The notes below the pieces were generated by a model. That model was not told where the DNA came from. It was given only the letters and a program-made list of their open reading frames with translations, and ran no database searches. From CAZWUK01 sp964636685 (GTDB lineage Bacteria > Bacillota > Clostridia > Christensenellales > CAG-138): 60,897 bases of DNA. The DNA is taken from NCBI GenBank assembly GCA_964636685.1, contig CAZWUK010000002.1, positions 1 to 60,897 of the forward strand, read 5' to 3'. The position numbers and the translations under genes are program-made. Below, piece by piece: positions 7,874 through 16,739 of the stretch. Each line of letters starts with the position of its first letter. Positions within the stretch are counted from its first letter, which is position 1.

Positions 7874-8980
7874 ATGGAAACAATCCATACGCATCAGCTC
7901 GAGATCGCGCAATGGTTCCTGTTTCAAGGAACGCCGCGCTCTCTGGAAAGCTTTGGCAACGGTCACATCAACGATACCTTCTTGTTTGTTACGGAGATAA
8001 AGGGCATCGAAAAACACTATATTTTACAGCGCATCAACCAGACCGTCTTTACCCGCCCCGTAGAAGTGATGGAAAACATCGTTGGGATCACCGATTATCT
8101 CAGCAGCTTTGTCCCCACGCTCACCGACGGAAAGCGGCGCATCATCCGCCGAATCATCCCCGCCCGCAGCGGAGAACCGTATTATATCGATGCCGGCGGC
8201 GATTTGTGGCGAATGTTCGATTGCGTCAAGGACGCGGTCTGCTATGATTTTCCGGATACGACGCTGCTGTTTGAACAGTCCGCGCGCGCTTTCGGGGACT
8301 TTTTCATGCTGCTTGCGGATTATCCCGCGACAACTCTGCACGAAACCATACGGGATTTTCACAACACCCCCGCACGGCTTGCACAGCTGGAAAGCGCCAT
8401 CTCGCGCGACCCGCTGGATCGTGTGTCTGCCGTGCAGCCGGAGATCGATTTTGTTGTGGCGCGCCGGGAGGATATTCCAAAGCTTGTCACATTGCAGGCG
8501 TCCGGTATTTTGCCAACGCGCGTTACCCACAACGATACCAAGCTCAACAATGTGCTCTTTGACAGCGTGACCGGCGACGGCGTGTGCGTGATCGATCTGG
8601 ACACCGTCATGCCGGGGCTTGCCGCCTACGACTTTGGCGACGCGGTACGGTTTGGCGCAAACACCGCCGCCGAGGATGAGCGGGATCTTTCCCTGTGCCA
8701 TTTCTCGCTTGACATGTACCGTGCTTATGTCAAGGGCTTTCTTGCCTGTGCCGGCAGTAAGCTGACGAAGGTGGAGATCGAAACGCTGCCGCTTGGCGCA
8801 AAGCTGATGACGCTCGAATGCGGTATGCGCTTTTTGACCGATCACATCAACGGGGATACCTACTTTAAGATCCATCGGGAAAACCAAAACCTCGACCGGT
8901 GTCGGACGCAATTCAAGCTGGTTGCCGACATGGAGGCGCATTGGGACGAGATGCTCGCCATCATACAGGAAATGGCATAA
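7874..8980 (+). CDS. Aminoglycoside-phosphotransferase-fold sugar kinase, NahK-like
   Basis: 368 residues, APH/choline-kinase fold. The catalytic loop THNDTKLNNVLF and the metal-binding stretch DLDTVMPGLAAYDFGDAVR match N-acetylhexosamine 1-kinase (NahK) of the lacto-N-biose/GalNAc pathway, which phosphorylates GlcNAc or GalNAc at C1. The assignment to NahK rather than another APH-type kinase rests on these motifs, the length and the C-terminal HRENQNLDRCRTQ; no partner phosphorylase or uridylyltransferase gene is adjacent. The start ATG 7874 has GGGAGG 5 bases upstream. It is monocistronic, with its own promoter and a large upstream palindrome, so it is probably controlled by sugar availability. 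Confidence 0.65.
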   Translation: METIHTHQLEIAQWFLFQGTPRSLESFGNGHINDTFLFVTEIKGIEKHYILQRINQTVFTRPVEVMENIVGITDYLSSFVPTLTDGKRRIIRRIIPARSGEPYYIDAGGDLWRMFDCVKDAVCYDFPDTTLLFEQSARAFGDFFMLLADYPATTLHETIRDFHNTPARLAQLESAISRDPLDRVSAVQPEIDFVVARREDIPKLVTLQASGILPTRVTHNDTKLNNVLFDSVTGDGVCVIDLDTVMPGLAAYDFGDAVRFGANTAAEDERDLSLCHFSLDMYRAYVKGFLACAGSKLTKVEIETLPLGAKLMTLECGMRFLTDHINGDTYFKIHRENQNLDRCRTQFKLVADMEAHWDEMLAIIQEMA

Positions 8981-8996
8981 TCAATACCGGCTTTTC

Positions 8997-9030
8997 AGAG
9001 CGCGTGTTACGGCACGTGCTCTTTGCTTTT
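8997..9030 (+). terminator. Terminator after the sugar kinase
   Basis: AGAGCGCGTG (8997-9006) pairs 9 of 10 with CACGTGCTCT (9013-9022), followed by TTGCTTTT. Confidence 0.7.
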
Positions 9031-9042
9031 GCGGGTTTTGTA

Positions 9043-9072
9043 TTGTAACCCGTCCGATAGGTATGCTATACT
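9043..9072 (+). promoter_or_regulatory. Promoter of the one-carbon operon
   Basis: TTGTAA (9043-9048), 18-bp spacer, TATACT (9067-9072) with extended -10 TGC. The operon start codon at 9109 follows 36 bases later. Confidence 0.7.
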
Positions 9073-9108
9073 AATTATATATATTTTGCTGAAAAGGGGG
9101 CCTGCGGC

Positions 9109-10566
9109 TTGCTGCTGATCGGAGAAAAGTGCAACGGCGCAATCGCCAAGGTTGGCGAAGCTATCCGCTCCCATGACGGCGACGAAATCCTGCGACGCGT
9201 CAAAGCGCAGGCTGACGCAGGCGCGCAATACATCGATTTGTGCGCCGCCGTTGCGCCGGACGGGGAGGTTTCCGTGCTGCGCTGGATGATCGAGCTTGCG
9301 CAAAGCGTCACCGACATCCCACTGTGCATCGACAGCCCCAATCCAGAAGCGATCCTGTCCGTGCTGCCGTATTGTAAGCGTCCGGGCATCATCAACTCCG
9401 TTTCCCTGTGCGGGAACAAAGCGGAACTGCTGTTTCCTGCCGTTGCCGGTACGGAGTGGAAGCTCATCGCGCTGCTGCTGGACGATGCCGGCATTCCAAA
9501 AACCGCCGAAGCGCGGCTGAATATTTTCCGTTCTCTGTTGGAGCGTGCCGAAAAAGCGGGCGTTGCTGCCGAGCAGCTGTTCTTTGACCCGCTGGTCGTC
9601 ACGCGCTCCACCTGCCCGGATACGCTGGAAACCTTTTTGACCTGCTGCCGCGTGATCCGCGCGGAATGTCCCGATGCGCATATCACCAGCGGACTATCCA
9701 ACATTTCCTTCGGTTTGCCCGCAAGAAAATATCTCAACGGCGCATTTTTGGTGCTGGCGCTGCAAGCCGGTATGGACAGCGCGATACTCGACCCGACCGA
9801 CGACGCGCTGATGGGTCTGTTGTCTGCCACAGAGGCGCTCATCGGAAAAGATGAAAGCTGTCTTGCCTATATCGCAGCGATGGGCGATACAAAAGCCGCG
9901 CCCGCACAGGCAAAAAAAGCTGCCGACGACATGGCGCTGCAAGCGGTGTTTACCGCCGTCGAGCACGGCAATGCGGCGGGGATATCTGCCCTTGTGCAGC
10001 AGGCGCTCGACGCCGGCATTCCTGCCGCCGCGGTGCTCTCCGACGGTATGGTATGCGCGATGAACCGTCTGGGCGAGCGCTTCTCTGCAGGCGACGCCTT
10101 TGTGCCGGAGCTGATGCTCGCCGCGCGCGCCATGAAAAGCGGCGTCGCCGTATTGCAGCCGCTGCTTGCGGACAAAGACAAAAAGCAGCGCGGTACGGTA
10201 GTCATCGGCACGGTTGCCGGAGATCTGCACGACATCGGCAAAAACCTCGTGGCAACGATGCTCGAAAGCGCCGGCTTTGACGTGCTCGATCTTGGCGTGG
10301 ACGTATCGCCGGAGGCTTTTTGTGCCGCCGCGCAGGCGGAGAGCGTCCGCATCGTCGCGCTATCGGCCCTCATCACAACCTCGCTGCCCGCCATGCAGGC
10401 TACGGTAGAAGCGTTGAAGCGCCTGCCCTGTAAAAACCGTTTTTCCGTCTTCGTAGGCGGCGCGCCCGTTTCTTTCGACTTTGCAAAAAGAATCGGTGCG
10501 GACGTTTACACGCCGGACGCGGCGGTCGCCGCAAAAACAGCAAAGGAGCTGGTGGATCGCCTATGA
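9109..10566 (+). CDS. Methyl-THF:corrinoid methyltransferase fused to corrinoid protein
   Basis: 485 residues in three parts. Residues 1 to ~265 are a pterin-binding TIM barrel of the AcsE/MeTr type (LLIGEKCNGAI, later DPLVVTRSTCP and HITSGLSNISFGLPAR). Residues ~275-355 are a B12-binding four-helix cap; residues ~360-485 are a B12 Rossmann domain with GDLHDIGKNLV, whose His is the lower cobalt ligand. It would move the methyl group of methyl-THF to its own cob(I)amide. The same domain trio is the core of MetH without the homocysteine and reactivation domains. The start is TTG 9109 with AGGGGG 8 bases upstream. It overlaps the activator gene by ATGA. The methyl acceptor is not encoded nearby. 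Confidence 0.85.
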   Translation: MLLIGEKCNGAIAKVGEAIRSHDGDEILRRVKAQADAGAQYIDLCAAVAPDGEVSVLRWMIELAQSVTDIPLCIDSPNPEAILSVLPYCKRPGIINSVSLCGNKAELLFPAVAGTEWKLIALLLDDAGIPKTAEARLNIFRSLLERAEKAGVAAEQLFFDPLVVTRSTCPDTLETFLTCCRVIRAECPDAHITSGLSNISFGLPARKYLNGAFLVLALQAGMDSAILDPTDDALMGLLSATEALIGKDESCLAYIAAMGDTKAAPAQAKKAADDMALQAVFTAVEHGNAAGISALVQQALDAGIPAAAVLSDGMVCAMNRLGERFSAGDAFVPELMLAARAMKSGVAVLQPLLADKDKKQRGTVVIGTVAGDLHDIGKNLVATMLESAGFDVLDLGVDVSPEAFCAAAQAESVRIVALSALITTSLPAMQATVEALKRLPCKNRFSVFVGGAPVSFDFAKRIGADVYTPDAAVAAKTAKELVDRL

Positions 10567-12194
10567 ATCGCTGTCATGTTACCTTTTATCCCTCCAATCG
10601 CCGTGCGCTGGTAGACGAAGGAGCCACCGTGCTGGACGCCATTCGCCTCGCCGAGCTGCCCTTTGACGCACCCTGCGGCGGCGACGGCGCCTGTGGAAAA
10701 TGTATGGTCAATCTTCTCTCCGGCGGTGAGGTCGGGCTGCAAAAGGCCTGCAAAACGATCGTCACAGGCGACATGGAGGTCGCTCTCCTCGCAGCGCCGG
10801 AGCGCTACACAGAAGCGGCGGACGACGTACCCTTTTCGCCGCTGAATTTTGATCCGCCGATTGAAATGCTTGGGTTTACGCCGGATACGCATTTTTTGAT
10901 GGCGGCCTTTGACATCGGGACGACGTCCGTCGTGTGCTATCTTCTGGACGGGCAGACGGGAAAGCAGCTTGCCTGCGCCAGCCAGAAGAATCCGCAATCC
11001 ATTTTCGGCGCGGATGTGCTGCACCGTGTCGGCGGCGCGATGCGCTACGGGAACGCGCCTCTGCGAAAGGCTATCCTGTATTCCATGAACAGCCTGCTCG
11101 AAACCGTATGCGCCGAAGCCGGTATGCCGTCGAGAAGCATTCTGTTGTCCTCTGTTGCCGGCAACACCTGCATGCAGCACCTTTTCCTGGATTTTCCCGT
11201 TTCTTCGCTCGCAACGCCGCCATATGCGCCGCATACGCTCGAACCTGTGCTATTGGACGCGGCCGTCTCCGGACTTGCCGTTGATCCGCGCGGCAAGGTT
11301 CTTGTGTTTCCGAGCATCGGCGCTTTTGTGGGCGGCGACACCGTCGCGGGAATGCTGTCCACCGGCTTTCTTTCCATCGGCGACCCAACGCTTTTGATCG
11401 ACATCGGCACCAACGGCGAGATCGTCCTCGCCACAAAGAACCGTATACTTGCCTGCTCTGCTGCCGCAGGCCCCGCTTTTGAGGGCGCGCATATCCGCTG
11501 CGGCATGCGTGGGAGCGCCGGCGCTGTCGATCACATGCAGTTTGACAACGGACGCCTCGTCTACTCCACCATCGACGACAAACCCGCCGTGGGAATCTGC
11601 GGCTCCGGGCTTGTAGACGCCGCCTCCGCCCTGCTCTCGGCCGGAATGCTGGATTACAGCGGTCGGATGCTGCGCATGGAGGAAATGCTCTCGCCCATTG
11701 CTATCGCCAACGTGCAGCGCGTTTCGTCCGTGGACGGGCATCCAGCATTCTATCTGACAAAAAAATCGGACGTGAACGGGCGGCACCCCGTATTCGTCAC
11801 CCAGCGCGACATTCGGGAGCTGCAATTGGCAAAATCCGCGATTGCTTCCGGCATTGCGCTTTTGATGCAAACCATGGATATTACCATCCATCAGATCTGG
11901 CATGTGTACATCGCGGGAGCGTTCGGCAACTACCTCAACCCTGCCGCCGCCTGCGCAATCGGGCTGTTGCCGCGGGAGCTGCAAAGCAAAGTCAAGGTCG
12001 TCGGCAACGCCGCGGGGCTCGGTGCGCGGCTTGTGCTGTGCGACCGTTCGCTCTGGGAAAACGCCGGAAAGCTTGCCGCCGCCACAGAATATGTTGAATT
12101 ATCCGGACATCCCGCGTTTCAGGATCTGTTCATCGAGCATCTGCCCTTCCCCCGTTCCACAACCGGCAGCAATATTTTCGGGAGGCGCTTATGA
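10563..12194 (+). CDS. ATP-dependent corrinoid reductive activator (RACo-like)
   Basis: 543 residues. The N-terminal ~90 residues are a plant-type [2Fe-2S] ferredoxin domain (APCGGDGACGKCMV, with a later Cys in LQKACK). After a linker comes the ASKHA ATPase region characteristic of reductive activators of corrinoid enzymes (DIGTTSVVCYLLDG; LLIDIGTNGEIVL; GAFGNYLNP; VVGNAAGLGAR). Such proteins use ATP to drive electrons onto inactive cob(II)amide. Position and overlap (ATGA 10563-10566 with the corrinoid protein, and ATGA 12191-12194 with metF) indicate that its client is the corrinoid methyltransferase just upstream. Length and domain order match acetogen RACo and the RamA/MtgA-type activators in outline. 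Confidence 0.88.
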   Translation: MNRCHVTFYPSNRRALVDEGATVLDAIRLAELPFDAPCGGDGACGKCMVNLLSGGEVGLQKACKTIVTGDMEVALLAAPERYTEAADDVPFSPLNFDPPIEMLGFTPDTHFLMAAFDIGTTSVVCYLLDGQTGKQLACASQKNPQSIFGADVLHRVGGAMRYGNAPLRKAILYSMNSLLETVCAEAGMPSRSILLSSVAGNTCMQHLFLDFPVSSLATPPYAPHTLEPVLLDAAVSGLAVDPRGKVLVFPSIGAFVGGDTVAGMLSTGFLSIGDPTLLIDIGTNGEIVLATKNRILACSAAAGPAFEGAHIRCGMRGSAGAVDHMQFDNGRLVYSTIDDKPAVGICGSGLVDAASALLSAGMLDYSGRMLRMEEMLSPIAIANVQRVSSVDGHPAFYLTKKSDVNGRHPVFVTQRDIRELQLAKSAIASGIALLMQTMDITIHQIWHVYIAGAFGNYLNPAAACAIGLLPRELQSKVKVVGNAAGLGARLVLCDRSLWENAGKLAAATEYVELSGHPAFQDLFIEHLPFPRSTTGSNIFGRRL

Positions 12195-13054
12195 AGCTGA
12201 CGGCGCTTTTTGCCGCGCGTCCGACGCTTTCCTTTGAGGTGTTTCCGCCCAAGCCCGCCGATCCCCTTGCGCCGCTGTTTGACACGCTTCGCGCCCTTTA
12301 CGCTTACGCTCCGGATTTTATCAGCTGCACCTATGGCGCAGGCGGAACAAACCGCAAGCGCAGCCTTGCGATCTGCCGCTCGATCAAGGATTCCGGCTTT
12401 GAAGCGGTCGCGCATTTTACGTGCGTTGGCAGCAGGACGGAGGCTATTCTTTCCGCGCTGGCAGACTACCGCCAAATGGACATCAAAAACCTGCTCATCC
12501 TGCGCGGGGATTTTCCGCCGGGACAGGCAAAGATCAACGGTGATTTCTGCCATGCCGACGAGCTGATCCGGTTTTTGACCGAGCGTGACCCGTCCGTCTG
12601 CCTCGGCGGCGCCTGCTATCCCGAAAAGCACGCCGACGCGCCGTCGCTCGAAGCGGACATCCGGTTTCTATTGTCCAAGCAGCAAAGCGGCGCCTCCTAT
12701 TTCATCAGCCAGCTGTGCTATGCGCCGGAACAATTTTTGCACTTTCGCGAAAAAGCGCGCGCTATGGGCGTCACCGTGCCCATTCTCGTGGGCGTCATGC
12801 CGGTATTCTCGGCAGAATCCGTCCTGCGCATGACCTCCGGCAACGGCTGCTGCGTTCCCGCGCCGCTGCAAACGCTGATCGATCGCTGGGGCAATGACGG
12901 CGATTCGTTTTTAGCCGCCGGGAAGGAATACACGGCGGAATTGATCCGAAGCTACCAGGCATTGGGCGTCGATGGGCTGCATCTATATACCATGAACCGC
13001 AATCGGGACGTGACGGATATTCTGGATCTTGTGGGAGTCGCAAAAAGCGTTTGA
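12191..13054 (+). CDS. metF: Methylenetetrahydrofolate reductase
   Basis: 287 residues, MetF TIM barrel. SFEVFPPK near the N-terminus carries the catalytic Glu; SCTYGAGG, LLILRGDFPPG (FAD-site strand), GGACYPEKHA and the C-terminal GVDGLHLYTMN are all typical. It reduces methylene-THF to methyl-THF, the substrate of the corrinoid methyltransferase at the head of the operon. No metV partner (common with metF in acetogens) is visible. It is translationally coupled to the activator gene and followed by the THF riboswitch. Confidence 0.95.
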   Translation: MKLTALFAARPTLSFEVFPPKPADPLAPLFDTLRALYAYAPDFISCTYGAGGTNRKRSLAICRSIKDSGFEAVAHFTCVGSRTEAILSALADYRQMDIKNLLILRGDFPPGQAKINGDFCHADELIRFLTERDPSVCLGGACYPEKHADAPSLEADIRFLLSKQQSGASYFISQLCYAPEQFLHFREKARAMGVTVPILVGVMPVFSAESVLRMTSGNGCCVPAPLQTLIDRWGNDGDSFLAAGKEYTAELIRSYQALGVDGLHLYTMNRNRDVTDILDLVGVAKSV

Positions 13055-13080
13055 CCCGTTCCGACGGTAAAAAAAAAGAA

Positions 13081-13175
13081 AGTAGAGTAGGCATGGTGCG
13101 TTAAGTGGCAGAAGGATGGGAAGTCGCCTCTGCACGAAGCGCCAACGCGCGCGATACCATGCCGCGTCCGCTACT
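13081..13175 (+). ncRNA. Tetrahydrofolate riboswitch
   Basis: Fits the THF (folT-type) riboswitch: P1 AGTAG (13081-13085) with CTACT (13171-13175); P2 GGCATGG (13090-13096) with CCATGCC (13157-13163); GCAGA (13108-13112) with TCTGC (13129-13133). The conserved strings GCGTTAAGTG, GGATGGGAAGTCGC, ACGAAGC and GTCCGCTAC occur in the expected order. It lies inside the operon between metF and the folT-folC fusion. Downstream, ATGTACA (13188-13194) can pair with TGTACAT (13231-13237), which contains the start codon, so translational control is plausible; no U-tract terminator is seen. Confidence 0.93.
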
Positions 13176-13235
13176 GCAACAGGAGCAATGTACATTGTCT
13201 TCTTTTGTCGCAGAAACGGAAGGAGGAAATTGTAC

Positions 13236-15050
13236 ATGCGAAATCGATCTGTAAAAACACTGGTGCTGATGGGCGTGCTGACCGCCGTCTCCATCGTCCT
13301 GTCACGGTTTCTCGGCTTTTATCTCAATGAAACGCTGCGCATCAGCTTTGGCAGCGTGCCGATCCTGCTCGCCGGGCTTTGGCTCGGGCCCGTTGCCGGC
13401 GGGCTTGTCGGCGGCGTTGCCGATATTCTGGGGGCCGCCGTCTTCTCGGGGCTTGGGCTGTATCCGCCCATTACGGCAGGCCCCATCCTCATAGGTGTTA
13501 CAGCGGGTCTGATCGGGCGCGCGACCTCGCGTCCGACGCTGCTAAAGTGCGCGCTGGCGGTGATTCTTGCAGAGGTCGCGGGTTCGGTGCTGTGGACAAG
13601 CTTTGCGCTGTCGATGATGGTGGGAAAGGGCTTTGCCGCCTTGCTTGTTGCGCGGCTGCCCGCAAACCTCATCATGATGGTACTCGATACGGTGATCGTA
13701 TTCACGCTGGACAAGCGGCTGTTTTGCCAGTGCAATACCCGTCTGCCGCAGCGCTCCCTTGCCATAGCGGACAAAGGCGCGATGCACTATCTTGCCAAGC
13801 TGCAAAAGCGCGGCTCAAAGCCCGGTCTTTCGCGCATGGAAACCCTGCTCAAAGAGCTCGGACACCCCGAGCAGGAGCTAAGCTTTGTCCACATCGCCGG
13901 CACAAACGGCAAGGGCTCCACCGCCGCCATGCTCGCTTCCATCCTGCGTGCTTCAGGCTATAAAACGGGGCTATACACCTCCCCCGCCATCGACGGTTTC
14001 CGCGAACGCATCCAGATCAACGGCACGCCCATCGACAGCAAGGCAGCGGCCGCCCAGCTTGCGCTCGTCAGACCCATCGCCGAGGCCATGGAGGATCTGC
14101 CGACCGAGTTTGAAGTTGTCACAGCCGCCGCGTTGTGCTATTTTGCCTCCAGTCGCTGCGATATTGTCGCGCTGGAAACCGGCATGGGCGGAAAAAACGA
14201 CGCAACCAACGTCATCCCCGCGCCGGAAGTGGCAATACTCACCCATATCGGGCTGGATCACACGCGGGAGCTTGGCGATACGCTCGCAAAGATCGCCACC
14301 CAAAAGGCGGGCATCATCAAGCACGGCTGTCAGGTGGTCAGCTATGGGCAAATGCCGGAAGCGGACGCCGTGATTGCCGAAACCGCGCAAAGGCTCGACT
14401 GTCCGCTCCATGTTGCAGACTTTTCCCGCATCACCGACGCCAGCGTTTCCGTCGCGGGCATTCAGTTTTCCTTTGGTTCGTGGCAGAGCCTGTTTTGTCC
14501 GCTGACCGGCAGCTATCAGCTAAAAAACGCCGCCGTTGCCTTGACCGCGGTGGAAGCTCTGCGCACCGTCGGCTGGAATATCGGGGACAGCGCGGTATTT
14601 GACGGACTGGCTGAGACCGTCTGGCACGGACGGTTTGAACTGCTGCGGGCAGCAGACCCCGTGTTTGTCACCGACGGCGGGCACAATTCGGCAGGCGTTG
14701 CCGTGACCGCAGAGAGCATACAAACGTGCTTCCCCGGTCAAAAGCCGGTCTTTTTGATGGGCGTGATGGCGGATAAGGACGTTGACGGGATATTGGATCT
14801 TCTCACGCCGCTCTCCGACCGCTTTGTGACGGTTCGCCCCGACAATCCGCGCGCCATGTCGCCCACAAAGCTTGCAAACAAGCTTCGTCAGCGCGGCGTA
14901 CACGCTACCGCAAAAATGAGCATCCGCTCAGGCATCCGGCTTGCCATGCGGCTTGCGGGAACGGGCGGTCTTGTCGTCGCCGTCGGCACGCTCTATATGC
15001 AGGGCGATATTCGCGCTTATTTTGCAAAGCATTCAACCAAACGGAGGTAA
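13236..15050 (+). CDS. FolT folate ECF transporter fused to FolC synthase
   Basis: 604 residues in one frame. Residues 1 to ~165 form an ECF-transporter S component of the FolT family (LNETLRISFGSVPILLAGLW, then GPVAGGLVGGVADILGA, six hydrophobic segments). After a short linker (about 166-182) comes complete folylpolyglutamate/dihydrofolate synthase: SKPGLSRMETLLKELGHPEQ, P-loop HIAGTNGKGST, GGKNDATN, TDGGHNSAGV. One polypeptide would therefore bind incoming folate and trap it as polyglutamate. The start is ATG 13236 with GGAGGAAAT upstream. An in-frame ATG at 13782 has only a weak AAAGG and might give free FolC. It is controlled by the THF riboswitch. ECF A/A'/T subunits are not in the window. 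Confidence 0.9.
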   Translation: MRNRSVKTLVLMGVLTAVSIVLSRFLGFYLNETLRISFGSVPILLAGLWLGPVAGGLVGGVADILGAAVFSGLGLYPPITAGPILIGVTAGLIGRATSRPTLLKCALAVILAEVAGSVLWTSFALSMMVGKGFAALLVARLPANLIMMVLDTVIVFTLDKRLFCQCNTRLPQRSLAIADKGAMHYLAKLQKRGSKPGLSRMETLLKELGHPEQELSFVHIAGTNGKGSTAAMLASILRASGYKTGLYTSPAIDGFRERIQINGTPIDSKAAAAQLALVRPIAEAMEDLPTEFEVVTAAALCYFASSRCDIVALETGMGGKNDATNVIPAPEVAILTHIGLDHTRELGDTLAKIATQKAGIIKHGCQVVSYGQMPEADAVIAETAQRLDCPLHVADFSRITDASVSVAGIQFSFGSWQSLFCPLTGSYQLKNAAVALTAVEALRTVGWNIGDSAVFDGLAETVWHGRFELLRAADPVFVTDGGHNSAGVAVTAESIQTCFPGQKPVFLMGVMADKDVDGILDLLTPLSDRFVTVRPDNPRAMSPTKLANKLRQRGVHATAKMSIRSGIRLAMRLAGTGGLVVAVGTLYMQGDIRAYFAKHSTKRR

Positions 15051-15055
15051 TACCC

Positions 15056-16729
15056 ATGGCACAAAAAACAGACATCGAAATCGCACAATCGACCCCCCTG
15101 CTGCCCATTTTGGACGTCGCTTCGTCCATCGGGATCAGCGGGGACGATTTGGAGCCCTACGGCCGCTACAAGGCCAAGGTGCATTTGGATCTGCTGGACA
15201 AAAAGGCGCAAAAGCCCGGCAAGCTGATCCTCGTGACCGCAATCTCCCCAACGCCCGCGGGCGAAGGCAAAACGACCACGACCGTGGGTCTTGCCGACGC
15301 GCTGAAAAAACTCGGAAAGAATACCATCGTCGCGCTGCGCGAGCCTTCCTTAGGGCCGGTCTTTGGCGTCAAGGGCGGCGCGGCGGGCGGCGGCTATGCG
15401 CAGGTTGTCCCCATGGAGGATATTAACCTGCATTTTACGGGAGACTTTCACGCCATCGGCGCGGCAAACAATCTCCTTGCCGCCATGCTCGATAACCACA
15501 TCTATCAGGGCAACGCGCTCTCCATCGATCCACGCCGGATCACGTGGCGCAGATGCGTCGATATGAACGACCGCCAGCTTCGCAACGTGATTGACGGTGT
15601 CGGCGGACGCGTCAACGGTGTCCCGCGTGAAGACGGCTACGACATCACCGTCGCCTCGGAGGTCATGGCGGTGCTGTGCCTTGCCTCGGATATCAAAGAC
15701 CTCAAAACGCGGCTCGGTCGCATGATCGTGGGCTATACCTACGATCAAAAGCCCGTCACCGCCGACGATCTGCACGGCGCGGGCGCCATGACAGCGCTGC
15801 TCAAGGACGCCTTGATGCCAAACCTTGTGCAGACGCTCGAGCATACGCCTGCCTTCATTCACGGCGGCCCGTTTGCAAACATCGCGCACGGCTGCAACTC
15901 CATGATCGCAACGCGCATGGCGATGCAGCTTGCCGACTATACCGTCACGGAGGCCGGCTTCGGCGCGGATCTCGGCGCGGAGAAATTTCTCGACATCAAA
16001 TGCCGCATGGGAAATCTCCATCCCGACGCGGTCGTCATCGTGGCAACCGTCCGTGCGCTCAAGCATCACGGAGGTCTTGCCAAAACCGAGCTTGCAAAAG
16101 AAAATCTCCCCGCGCTCAAAGCCGGGTTGTGCAATCTGTTGCAGCATGTGGACAACATCAAAAACGTGTTTTCACTCCCCTGCGTCGTCGCGGTCAACCG
16201 CTTCCCGGATGACACGGAGCAGGAGCTTGCGCTGCTGGAAAGCGCCTGCCGGGAGCAAGGCGTCCATGTGGCGCTTTCGGAGGTTTGGGCAAAGGGCGGC
16301 GAAGGCGGTCTTGCGCTTGCCGAGGAGGTCGTTCGCCTTTGCGAACAGCCGAACGCGTTTTGTCCGGGCTACGCGCTTTTGCTGCCCATTGAAGAAAAGA
16401 TTCGGCAGATCGTGCAAAAAATCTACCGTGGCAGCGATGTGATCTTGACCCCGGCTGCGCAAAAGCAGGCATCAACGCTCACATCCTTAGGCTACGGCGA
16501 TTTGCCCGTTTGCATGGCAAAGACCCAGTACAGCTTTTCCGACGATCCGGCGCTGCTCGGCGCGCCGCGGGATTTCACCGTCACGGTGCGAAGCCTTCGT
16601 GTTTCTGCCGGCGCGGGCTTTATCGTCGCGCTGACCGGCGACATTATGACCATGCCGGGACTGCCCAAATCCCCCGCCGCGGAGCGGATTGACGTAAACG
16701 AAAGCGGACAGATCACGGGTCTGTTCTAA
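15056..16729 (+). CDS. fhs: Formate--tetrahydrofolate ligase
   Basis: 557 residues, normal length. ATP-dependent synthesis of 10-formyl-THF from formate, the entry step of the methyl branch. The P-loop TPAGEGKTTTTVGL (residues ~64-77), EPSLGPVFGVKGGAAGGGYA and FANIAHGCNS are intact. RBS ACGGAGG lies 8 bases upstream. The start follows the folT-folC stop by 5 bases. Confidence 0.98.
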   Translation: MAQKTDIEIAQSTPLLPILDVASSIGISGDDLEPYGRYKAKVHLDLLDKKAQKPGKLILVTAISPTPAGEGKTTTTVGLADALKKLGKNTIVALREPSLGPVFGVKGGAAGGGYAQVVPMEDINLHFTGDFHAIGAANNLLAAMLDNHIYQGNALSIDPRRITWRRCVDMNDRQLRNVIDGVGGRVNGVPREDGYDITVASEVMAVLCLASDIKDLKTRLGRMIVGYTYDQKPVTADDLHGAGAMTALLKDALMPNLVQTLEHTPAFIHGGPFANIAHGCNSMIATRMAMQLADYTVTEAGFGADLGAEKFLDIKCRMGNLHPDAVVIVATVRALKHHGGLAKTELAKENLPALKAGLCNLLQHVDNIKNVFSLPCVVAVNRFPDDTEQELALLESACREQGVHVALSEVWAKGGEGGLALAEEVVRLCEQPNAFCPGYALLLPIEEKIRQIVQKIYRGSDVILTPAAQKQASTLTSLGYGDLPVCMAKTQYSFSDDPALLGAPRDFTVTVRSLRVSAGAGFIVALTGDIMTMPGLPKSPAAERIDVNESGQITGLF

Positions 16730-16739
16730 GAGGTAAGCT

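Noticed and set aside
8024..8941. Long minus-strand frames opposite the sugar kinase and opposite 11250-11984
   Set aside because: Antisense shadows of well-recognised plus-strand genes, with basic low-complexity translations and no RBS.
13116..13235. Extension of the FolT-FolC frame upstream to 13116
   Set aside because: It runs through the THF riboswitch and has no RBS; the GGAGGAAAT before ATG 13236 decides the start.
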